Assembly (NCBI RefSeq): GCF_032017025.1
Contig: NZ_DALZQO010000043.1
Span: 1 to 6,556, forward strand
Direction: 5' to 3'
From: Hydrogenoanaerobacterium sp032017025
GTDB taxonomy: Bacteria; Bacillota; Clostridia; Oscillospirales; Ruminococcaceae
DNA length: 6,556 bases
A program made the translations under genes and the position numbers. The notes beneath the pieces are model-generated. The model saw only the letters and a program-made list of their open reading frames with translations. It ran no database searches and was not told where the DNA came from. Positions 1 to 4,950 of the stretch are shown here, piece by piece (position 1 is the first letter of the stretch; each line of letters begins with the position of its first letter).

Positions 1-113
1 CCACAGATGTGCTCAAATTGCAATCTGTTGCCGCTCATTGGGCGGCCCGGCCCCATGACCTTTACAAAAAGGTTCATCGCCTGCTCAGTTTGTACTGTTG
101 ATCTCGCATTCAT
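1..113 (-). CDS. Partial unrecognised protein, N-terminal end only
   Basis: An open frame of 37 complete codons starts at ATG 113-111 and runs off the left edge. The start of the protein reads MNARSTVQTEQAMNLFVKVM and continues with PGRPMSGNRLQFEHIC. I do not recognise the family. Support comes from context: a consensus sigma-A promoter lies at 148-176 on the same strand, giving a predicted leader of about 28 nt. No good Shine-Dalgarno site precedes this ATG. The in-frame ATG at residue 13 has a somewhat better purine stretch (GAGCAGG) just before it, so the true start is uncertain. Sequence to the left of the window is needed to identify it. It is not an ArsR, so the left promoter does not simply duplicate the ars promoter. 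Confidence 0.4.
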   Translation of the reverse strand, partial: MNARSTVQTEQAMNLFVKVMGPGRPMSGNRLQFEHIC

Positions 114-147
114 GCTGAATGTAATGCAGTGCAAAGAGATTCTATAT

Positions 148-176
148 ATTATATGCAGGATTGCAATCATTGTCAA
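148..176 (-). promoter_or_regulatory. Consensus sigma-A promoter for the left-edge partial gene
   Basis: On the minus strand TTGACA (176-171) is followed by a 17-bp spacer and TATAAT (153-148). Both hexamers match the sigma-A consensus perfectly at the ideal spacing. The predicted transcription start is near 141, about 28 nt before the ATG at 113. It points away from the ars cluster, toward the left edge. Confidence 0.8.
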
Positions 177-182
177 CCAGAA

Positions 183-203
183 TATTATAGAAGATGTAAG
201 GAG
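183..203 (+). promoter_or_regulatory. Possible -10 and Shine-Dalgarno site for small ORF at 211
   Basis: A TATTAT at 183-188 has a TTGCAA 16 bp upstream (161-166). AAGGAG (198-203) lies 7 nt before the ATG at 211. The ribosome-binding site is convincing. The promoter is weaker and would start the transcript very close to the Shine-Dalgarno site. It overlaps the minus-strand promoter at 148-176, so the two would be divergent. Confidence 0.4.
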
Positions 204-210
204 AATTAAA

Positions 211-274
211 ATGAAAACAAAAATCCGTTCACCGTCTTTATGCAAGGATTGTCTGGACTATTCTTGGCATGTAG
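211..274 (+). repeat. Left copy of 64-bp direct repeat flanking the ars segment
   Basis: This copy matches 6460-6523 at 57 of 64 positions in the same orientation, with no gaps. The mismatches fall in four codons of the ATG-led frame: codon 3 (2 changes), codon 9 (2), codon 10 (1) and codon 14 (2). Similarity ends sharply after GGCATGTAG. A ribosome-binding site precedes both copies. The two copies are 6,249 bp apart and bracket arsR through map. Confidence 0.85.
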
Positions 275-342
275 TAATAATGAGTAGGTCCAGTTCTGCA
301 AGGAGCTGGGTCTGCTCATTTAGGTTCTCATTATGCTCATAA
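211..342 (+). CDS. Small unrecognised protein, 43 aa; first 21 codons lie in a repeat
   Basis: An ORF of 43 codons with a good Shine-Dalgarno site (AAGGAG, 7 nt spacing). It begins MKTKIRSPSLCKDCLDYSWH. The first 64 bases are the left copy of the direct repeat, also found at 6460-6523. In the right copy the same frame has TAA instead of TTA at codon 10, yet reads on afterwards as CKDTLDYSWHVDKARAVASS. After the repeat the two copies diverge completely, and this copy continues into low-complexity Ser/Arg/Cys-rich sequence. That suggests a truncated or chimeric gene with only its N-terminal part genuine. The downstream half overlaps a minus-strand ORF (258-392), and at most one of the two is likely real there. 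I do not recognise the family. Confidence 0.3.
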   Translation: MKTKIRSPSLCKDCLDYSWHVVIMSRSSSARSWVCSFRFSLCS

Positions 343-392
343 TAAGAAATTCTGGTTATTCCTAACTGTTCATTAATATGCCAACACCTCAT
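258..392 (-). CDS. Possible small ORF or gene remnant overlapping the map 3' end, 44 aa
   Basis: This frame starts at ATG 392-390 inside the last codons of the aminopeptidase gene, shifted by one base, and ends with TAG inside the left repeat copy. The predicted peptide begins MRCWHINEQLGITRISYYEH and continues NENLNEQTQLLAELDLLIIT. It looks like real protein (mixed polar residues, heptad-like leucines), unlike most shadow frames. No clear Shine-Dalgarno site precedes it. It could be the C-terminal remnant of a gene whose front was replaced when the map gene was joined here. I cannot name a family. It competes with the plus-strand ORF at 211-342. Confidence 0.25.
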   Translation of the reverse strand: MRCWHINEQLGITRISYYEHNENLNEQTQLLAELDLLIITTCQE

Positions 393-1248
393 AACCAGTT
401 TCGGTTACTAACACCTGTTTTTCCCATTGCGCAGAAGGCTTCCCATCAGCAGTGCGAATAGTCCAATTATCGCATTTATCTGTTACTATATTGGATTTTC
501 CCATATTTATCATAGGCTCTACAGTAAAAACAAGTCCTGGGACTAAGAGCATTCCTGTTCCTTGCTTTGTCACATAACCGACCCAAGGATCTTCATGAAA
601 TTGTAGACCAATACCGTGGCCTCCGATTTCTCGAACGACAGAATATCCATTTTCCCTTGCATGGTCTTGAACAGCTTGCCCAACATCACCAAGAAATCCC
701 CACGGTTTTACCTGTTCAATGCCCAGCTCCACACACTCTTTCGCAACATCAACCAGTTTTTGTTTCTCAGCGGAAACAGCACCAATGCAAAACATGCGTG
801 AAGAATCTGAAAAAAATCCGTTATAAATTGTAGACACATCAATATTTACAATATCGCCGTTTCGCAGGAATATACGATCAGAGGGGATACCATGACATAC
901 AACATCATTAATTGAGATACACACGCTCTTAGGGTATCCGTCAAAATTGAGTGTTGCTGGAACGCCTCCCAGTTCCTTGGTTTTTTCGAAGATAAGCCGG
1001 TCAAGCTCTTCCGTGGTGATTCCATCAACCGCATAATTTGCAATGAAATCCAGTAAAGCGATGTTTCGTTTGCTGCTTTCCCGAATACCTTCAATCTGTT
1101 GTTTTGTTTTAAGCAATTTTCGATAAGGCACTTCATATCCCTTTAAGCGGTAGATTTCAATTTGCTCATCAATAGGGCCATGACATTTCTTATATTTTCG
1201 ACCGCTGCCACACCAGCAGAGATCATTTCTTCCAAACTTGTCAGACAT
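373..1248 (-). CDS. map: Type I methionine aminopeptidase with N-terminal SEC-C zinc motif
   Basis: A 291-residue cytosolic metalloprotease predicted to remove the initiator methionine from nascent proteins. Residues 7-24 form a SEC-C motif (C11-x-C13-x8-C22-H23), a small zinc site that in other proteins mediates ribosome or SecB contacts. The pita-bread catalytic domain fills the rest. All five family metal ligands are visible: D137 (NIDVS), D148 (FSDSS), H211 (GGHGIG), E244 (TVEPM) and E276 (QWEKQ). The conserved accessory histidines H119 and H218 are also present, so the enzyme should be active. The start is the ATG at 1248, because GAGGAG (1254-1259) sits 5 nt before it; an upstream in-frame ATG at 1263 lacks such a site. 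It follows araC after 49 bp in the same direction. It looks like an accessory copy, since the housekeeping map gene usually lies in the ribosomal-protein operon. Confidence 0.93.
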   Translation of the reverse strand: MSDKFGRNDLCWCGSGRKYKKCHGPIDEQIEIYRLKGYEVPYRKLLKTKQQIEGIRESSKRNIALLDFIANYAVDGITTEELDRLIFEKTKELGGVPATLNFDGYPKSVCISINDVVCHGIPSDRIFLRNGDIVNIDVSTIYNGFFSDSSRMFCIGAVSAEKQKLVDVAKECVELGIEQVKPWGFLGDVGQAVQDHARENGYSVVREIGGHGIGLQFHEDPWVGYVTKQGTGMLLVPGLVFTVEPMINMGKSNIVTDKCDNWTIRTADGKPSAQWEKQVLVTETGYEVLAY

Positions 1249-1297
1249 TTTATCTCCTCGCATTTACAAATTCGGAGGGAGCAATACGCCCTATAGA

Positions 1298-1639
1298 CTA
1301 AGGTGAGCTAAGAGAAACACCGGAAGTTTTCCGATATTGGCGTGGCGAGCATTGAAACGCTTGTGAAAAAGCTCTTGCAAACGCTTCAGATGACGAGTAC
1401 CCATATCGAAAAGCAATATCGGTTATTCTGTCATTGGTTATGCAAAGATCATTAGCAGCAGCTTTTAATTTACATTGGGCAAGAAATTGTTTATATGTCA
1501 TACCCATGTGCTCCCGAAACTTTGTAGAGCAGTAATACGGTGAATAACCAACATATGATGACATATCTTGCAGGCTTGGGCTTTCTGTTATGTTATTTTC
1601 TACCCACTTTGCCATTGTTTCTATTGTTTGAACAGACAT
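1298..1639 (-). CDS. Minimal AraC/XylS-type regulator, DNA-binding domain only
   Basis: A 113-residue protein made almost entirely of an AraC-type double helix-turn-helix domain. The first HTH lies around residues 22-43 and the second around 72-93, with the family signature ITDIAFRYGYSSSEAFARAF followed by SPRQYR. The start is ATG 1639, because AAAGGAG (1648-1654) lies 8 nt upstream; the longer frame from 1681 lacks one. Many clostridial relatives with this N-terminus, as I recall them, carry a C-terminal effector-binding domain. Here the protein stops 7 residues after the HTH domain, so it is either a MarA/SoxS-like short activator or a truncated longer regulator. It is followed by map (49 bp gap). 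No ligand domain means no inducer can be proposed. The relic of arsC lies immediately upstream. Confidence 0.85.
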   Translation of the reverse strand: MSVQTIETMAKWVENNITESPSLQDMSSYVGYSPYYCSTKFREHMGMTYKQFLAQCKLKAAANDLCITNDRITDIAFRYGYSSSEAFARAFSQAFQCSPRQYRKTSGVSLSSP

Positions 1640-1671
1640 TTGCTTCACTCCTTTCTCCAGTATATCAATTC

Positions 1672-1775
1672 TCACAGACAATTACCTGATATAAGTTGCA
1701 CATATGAGATAAAGTGCTTGCCGATAATCTCCGTAATTTGGCTGCAGCAGGAGTTTACGGATGCCTTTAATTACT
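1672..1775 (-). pseudogene. Decayed 5' fragment of a second arsC
   Basis: Minus-strand bases 1755-1699 translate as NSCCSQITEIIGKHFISYV, which aligns without gaps to residues 13-31 of the intact ArsC downstream of acr3 (NSCRSQIAEALGKYLASDV). Eleven of 19 residues and about 40 of 57 bases are identical, including an AACTCCTGC block and an AGCCAAATT block. Upstream, with small gaps, the match continues weakly toward the ArsC start (AAAG, GCA, ATC, CGTA). The frame ends at TGA 1674-1672 after about 28 codons. The catalytic-loop arginine of the C-x5-R motif is Cys here, and the start and the rest of the gene are missing, so it is non-functional. It is a relic of an older or duplicated arsC next to the ars terminator. 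Confidence 0.7.
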
Positions 1776-1901
1776 GTACAGATTATAAATAATTAGCAAT
1801 TCAAATACTTGTTAAAAGTTATCGTACCATATGTTGCCGCAAATTTCCACTGTCCTTATGCAAGTATTGACTGGACGATACTGGGGATGTAACGGAGAAT
1901 A

Positions 1902-1933
1902 GGAAAACGAGGCTGACAAACGCCAGCCTCGTT
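1902..1933 (-). terminator. Rho-independent terminator of the ars operon
   Basis: A 10-bp perfect stem AACGAGGCTG / CAGCCTCGTT with an 8-nt loop (1906-1933) starts 2 bp beyond the arsC stop codon. On the minus strand it is followed by TTTTCC, with the Ts partly paired. On the plus strand the stem is followed by a TTCTTTA tract, so it may work in both directions. It separates the ars operon from the arsC relic, araC and map. Confidence 0.85.
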
Positions 1934-1935
1934 CT

Positions 1936-2343
1936 TTATAGTTTGTTGTCAGCGATTCGCTCTCTCAAATTCTCAATTTTAGAGCGGATTGCTTTTATAG
2001 TACGTTCAAAGTCCACATCGCTTTTGCCGGTTGGGTCATCTAACCCCCAATCCTCCCTGTGCATACAGGGCAAAAAAGGACACTGCACATTGCAGCCCAT
2101 GGTCACCACGATATCCACTGGGGGAATCTCCTCCAGCAGCTTACTGCGCTGAGTTCGCTCCATGTCGATGCCATAAATCTGCTTCATCAGCCGCACAGCA
2201 TCCTGATTGATTTGCGGCTTTACTTCCGTTCCGGCAGAATAGCTTTCAAAGACATCAGACGCAAGGTACTTGCCCAGTGCTTCGGCAATTTGGCTGCGGC
2301 AGGAGTTGTGTACGCAGATAAATGCTACTTTAGGTTTGCTCAT
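1936..2343 (-). CDS. arsC: Arsenate reductase, thioredoxin-coupled low-molecular-weight phosphatase type
   Basis: A 135-residue cytosolic enzyme predicted to reduce As(V) to As(III) for export by the adjacent Acr3. The P-loop C10-VHNSC-R16 matches the C-x5-R signature of the low-molecular-weight tyrosine phosphatase fold. D103 in LDDPTG is the family's general acid. The redox cysteines would come from C84, C88 and C93 in GCNVQCPFLPC. The Staphylococcus pI258 enzyme uses C10, C82 and C89, so the exact relay partners here need checking. Length is normal for the family. The ATG at 2343 was chosen because it overlaps the acr3 stop as ATGA, a translational-coupling arrangement, and has AAAGGA about 11 nt upstream. 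The in-frame ATG at 2355 would sit inside that Shine-Dalgarno site. It is the last gene of the operon, directly before a terminator. Confidence 0.94.
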   Translation of the reverse strand: MSKPKVAFICVHNSCRSQIAEALGKYLASDVFESYSAGTEVKPQINQDAVRLMKQIYGIDMERTQRSKLLEEIPPVDIVVTMGCNVQCPFLPCMHREDWGLDDPTGKSDVDFERTIKAIRSKIENLRERIADNKL

Positions 2344-3386
2344 ACTGGAAACCATCCTTTCGTTTTGTTGGCGATTTTTACAAGCAACAGCATCACCGGC
2401 ACCTCGGTCAGCACGCCAACTACGGTGGCAAGAGCCGCCGGTGAAGTAGTACCAAACAATGCAATCGCCACAGCGACCGACAGTTCAAAGAAGTTGGACG
2501 CGCCAATCATCCCCGCAGGGGCGGCAATATCATGGGGCAGCTTCAGCCATTTGCAAGCAAAATAAGCGATGAAGAAAATAAGGAAAGTTTGCAAAACAAG
2601 CGGCACAGCAATGAGTAGAATGTGCAGCGGATTATTCAAAATCACATCACCTTGGAAGGAAAACAGCAATACCAAAGTGAGCAGCAGACCAATGCTGGTG
2701 GCATTATCAAATTTATGGACAAAGGTGTTTTCAAAATACTCTGTGCCCTTGCGATTTGTCACCAGCACACGGGTCAGAATACCGCCCGCAAGCGGAATGA
2801 CTACAAATAAAATGACCGATAAAATCAGCGTGTCCCATGGCACGGACACGTTGGAAACGCCCAGTAGGAATTTCACAATCGGCACAAAGGCAACCAGAAT
2901 AATCAAATCGTTGGTTGCTACCTGTACTACGGTGTAGGCAGGGTTTCCTTTGGTGAGCGTGCTCCAGACGAACACCATCGCTGTGCAGGGTGCCGCACCC
3001 AAGAGTACTGCACCCGCCAGATACTCCTTGGCGAGGTCAGGGGCAATCAAGCCCTTAAAAACCACATAGAAAAATAGCGCGGCGATACCGTACATGGTGA
3101 ACGGCTTGATGAGCCAGTTTGTCACCCATGTGACGAATAACCCCTTTGGGTTTTTCCCCACATTTTTGACGCTCTGGAAATTCACCTTCATCATCATGGG
3201 ATAAATCATCACCCAAATGAGGATGGCGACCGGAATAGAAACTCTGGCATACTCAAAACGGCCTAAAAATGCAGGAACGGCAGGTAAAAGTTTACCAATT
3301 AAAACACCTGCCGTCATACAGAGAGCAACCCACACGGTCAGGTATTTTTGAAAGAAGCCAATGCTTTGTGATTTTTCCTTTGCCAT
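2340..3386 (-). CDS. acr3: Arsenite efflux permease, ACR3 family
   Basis: A 348-residue polytopic membrane protein, expected to have about ten transmembrane helices and to extrude As(III) using the proton gradient. Family hallmarks are visible: C134 in GAAPCTAMVFVWS and E301 in GASNFFELSVAVAI, equivalent to the Cys and Glu found essential in characterised Acr3 proteins. Length is typical. The start ATG at 3386 follows GGGGG by 7 nt and lies 4 nt after the stop of the thioredoxin-like gene. The stop overlaps the arsC start (ATGA). It is the efflux core of the operon and works with ArsC for arsenate detoxification. Acr3 is often labelled arsB in annotations, but this is not the unrelated ArsB family. 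Confidence 0.95.
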   Translation of the reverse strand: MAKEKSQSIGFFQKYLTVWVALCMTAGVLIGKLLPAVPAFLGRFEYARVSIPVAILIWVMIYPMMMKVNFQSVKNVGKNPKGLFVTWVTNWLIKPFTMYGIAALFFYVVFKGLIAPDLAKEYLAGAVLLGAAPCTAMVFVWSTLTKGNPAYTVVQVATNDLIILVAFVPIVKFLLGVSNVSVPWDTLILSVILFVVIPLAGGILTRVLVTNRKGTEYFENTFVHKFDNATSIGLLLTLVLLFSFQGDVILNNPLHILLIAVPLVLQTFLIFFIAYFACKWLKLPHDIAAPAGMIGASNFFELSVAVAIALFGTTSPAALATVVGVLTEVPVMLLLVKIANKTKGWFPV

Positions 3387-3390
3387 AAAT

Positions 3391-3834
3391 TTACCCCCGT
3401 ACTTTTTGCAGGATTTTAACGACCTCGTCCTTTTTTAAAACCTTTCCAAAGGAAACGACCTTGCCGTCCACAACCAATGCAGGAGTTGTCATCACACCGT
3501 AAGCAGCGATCTGTGTAAAGTCTGTCACATGGTCAATGGTGGCATCCATGCCAAGCTCTTTGAGCGCTTCCAAGGTAGCCGCTTCCAGTTGATTGCACTT
3601 TGCACAGCCCGAGCCAAGCACCTTGACGGATGAACCGCTCACTTTTGCTTTTTCGGCTTCCGCAATCGTTTCTGTATTGCAGTCACCGCCACAGCAGCAA
3701 CCGGAGTTTTTTGCTTTTGCTTCTTCGTCAGCTTTCTTTGCGGCAATTTCGGAGGGCTTGCACATTTCCCCGCAACCACACTGCACCAATTCTTCCTCTG
3801 CATTTTTCTTTTTACCAAAACCAAACAATGCCAT
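3391..3834 (-). CDS. Thioredoxin-fold redox-active disulfide protein with Cys-rich N-terminus
   Basis: A 147-residue soluble protein. Residues about 69-147 form a small thioredoxin-like domain of the redox-active disulfide type 2 family (MTH895/TM0996-like). It has the active site C77-AK-C80 in GSGCAKCNQLE and a cis-proline loop TTPAL at P118. The first 65 residues are an unusual extension with two cysteine clusters, C19-x-C21-x3-C25 and C46-C47-C48-x3-C52, joined by a Lys/Ala/Glu-rich, probably helical linker. This layout suggests a thiol-based metalloid-binding or electron-carrier module attached to a disulfide reductase. It could recycle ArsC or bind As(III). The start at 3834 follows AAGGAGG by 8 nt, the strongest ribosome-binding site in the window. 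acr3 begins 4 nt after its stop. Confidence 0.88.
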   Translation of the reverse strand: MALFGFGKKKNAEEELVQCGCGEMCKPSEIAAKKADEEAKAKNSGCCCGGDCNTETIAEAEKAKVSGSSVKVLGSGCAKCNQLEAATLEALKELGMDATIDHVTDFTQIAAYGVMTTPALVVDGKVVSFGKVLKKDEVVKILQKVRG

Positions 3835-3859
3835 AATAAAAACCTCCTTAAATTCATGA

Positions 3860-4148
3860 TTAGAAACCTGAATATAACAAATAGAAACCGATGAGCAGGA
3901 TCACCGCGCCCATGACGATTTTCAAAATAGCGCTGGCTTTTCCATACTTCTCGCTTTGGGAGAGCTTTTGGGCAAAGCCCATGGAAGGCTCCGCAATCAC
4001 GGCGAGAATGCCGTGCCCAATGAAATAGAGCAGCAGTAGCAAAACACTCCATACAAGGCTGCCCGCCGTGGCCGCAAGGATACCCAAAACCGTAAAGGTC
4101 AATCTCGGCAATGACGGCGAAAATCAAAAGTGGAATAACTGTTTTTAT
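3860..4148 (-). pseudogene. Decayed ArsG/CcdA-like membrane protein gene
   Basis: Two pieces in different frames remain of a CcdA/DsbD-type membrane protein. The front piece (4148-4110) reads TVIPLLIFAVIA, a plausible first helix, after an AAAGGA site but without an ATG. The second piece (4111-3860, 83 codons) reads LTFTVLGILAATAGSL and then VWSVLLLLLYFIGHGILAVI, with a final helix ending IGFYLLYSGF at the stop. In intact relatives as I know them (about 230 residues, annotated ArsG-type transporter in clostridial ars clusters) these blocks are separated by helices carrying the conserved SPC-type cysteines. Here they are fused by apparent internal deletions plus a frameshift, and no cysteine remains. 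The 83-residue ORF could still yield a two-helix peptide, but transport activity is unlikely. It lies in the middle of the operon. Confidence 0.7.
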
Positions 4149-4161
4149 ATCCTTTGTTTAC

Positions 4162-4935
4162 TCATCCGCAAGTACCTTCAGGGCAGCAACCGGTCTTCAC
4201 AGCTTTTCCCTCAAAGAAGTTTTTGAGATTTTCTGGAAGTGAATACTCGCCGCAGTCACAAACGGGCTGCACCATGCCGAGCACAGCTCTTAGAATTCCT
4301 TCGGCCAGCATGGCTTTGGGCGGTACTTCATAGGCTTGACCTTTGTATGCAAAGGTACGACAGGTCACATCGGTTCCGCTGATTTCACCACAGCAGCCGC
4401 AGGTGTTTTCCGCAACAGGTCCGCAGATATCCTGCCCATTTACACGAATGGTGGGCGACGCAAGGAATCGGTAGTGCTCCGCCAGTTCTTTTGTGGCGAT
4501 CTGTACCTTTTGAAGCCGCATGGTATATCCGGCAGCCTCCAGAGCGGGCGCGATACTGCCCAAAACTTCTTCCAGTACCGCATCGGCGCCGATACAGCGG
4601 TCACAGGTATTGAGATCAAGATAGAGATATTCCACAAGCACAGCCTTGGAGGAATCCTCCTCACAAGCCCCGCCGCGGCAGCAATCTACGCTTTTTTTTG
4701 CACTGCATTCGCCGTTTGGCGGTGTCCAGCCAGTATCGTCGCCTACATAGGAGATGGCGCCTGCCGGACACTTGTTGCCGCAGCCGTGGCAACGGTCAAT
4801 GCAGTTTCCGGGTTGCATCACCACAGGGGACGGGGCTTTTGCTTTGTTATAAACACTGTGGGAGCAAAAATCCACGCAGGTTCCGCATTCAGTGCAAGCA
4901 AGATAATCGATGACTGGATACCAGTTTTTAGCCAT
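4162..4935 (-). CDS. Ferredoxin-DUF2703 fusion protein, very cysteine-rich
   Basis: A 257-residue cytosolic protein with 24 cysteines. Residues 10-62 resemble a two-cluster bacterial ferredoxin: C14-x2-C17-x2-C20-x3-C24 and C45-x3-C49-x2-C52-x3-C56-P, the second with one extra residue in its first gap. A linker has C77, C85, C86 and C91. Residues about 99-220 match the thioredoxin-like DUF2703 family, with the CxxC site C111-DR-C114 after a beta strand (LVEYLYLDLN), the segment SPTIRVNG typical of thioredoxin folds, and C171, C179, C181, C182 and C192. The tail adds C226-x-C228 and C250, C251 and C256. The likely role is electron transfer to a thiol reductase or metalloid relay. The start follows GGGAGG by 8 nt. 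It sits 15 bp after the permease gene, which suggests joint function. Confidence 0.85.
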   Translation of the reverse strand: MAKNWYPVIDYLACTECGTCVDFCSHSVYNKAKAPSPVVMQPGNCIDRCHGCGNKCPAGAISYVGDDTGWTPPNGECSAKKSVDCCRGGACEEDSSKAVLVEYLYLDLNTCDRCIGADAVLEEVLGSIAPALEAAGYTMRLQKVQIATKELAEHYRFLASPTIRVNGQDICGPVAENTCGCCGEISGTDVTCRTFAYKGQAYEVPPKAMLAEGILRAVLGMVQPVCDCGEYSLPENLKNFFEGKAVKTGCCPEGTCG

Positions 4936-4950
4936 TTTCTTTCCCTCCCA

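Noticed and set aside
352..398. Inverted repeat CTGGTTAT...ATAACCAG as a terminator after map
   Set aside because: The stem is only 8 bp with half AT pairs and a 31-nt loop, and one arm lies within the map coding sequence. It is probably chance.
1659..1667. Extended -10 (TGATATACT) just upstream of araC as its promoter
   Set aside because: Transcription would begin near 1652, inside the AAAGGAG ribosome-binding site, and no -35 lies 17 bp upstream, so it is unlikely to be the functional promoter.
1780..1830. TATAAT and TGGTACGAT elements that could be araC promoters further upstream
   Set aside because: Both lack a credible -35 at the right spacing in AT-rich sequence. I cannot choose between them, so no promoter is listed for araC-map.
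2059..2565. Plus-strand open frame of 168 codons across arsC and acr3
   Set aside because: It is antisense to two genes with intact catalytic motifs, and the translation is low in coherent motifs.
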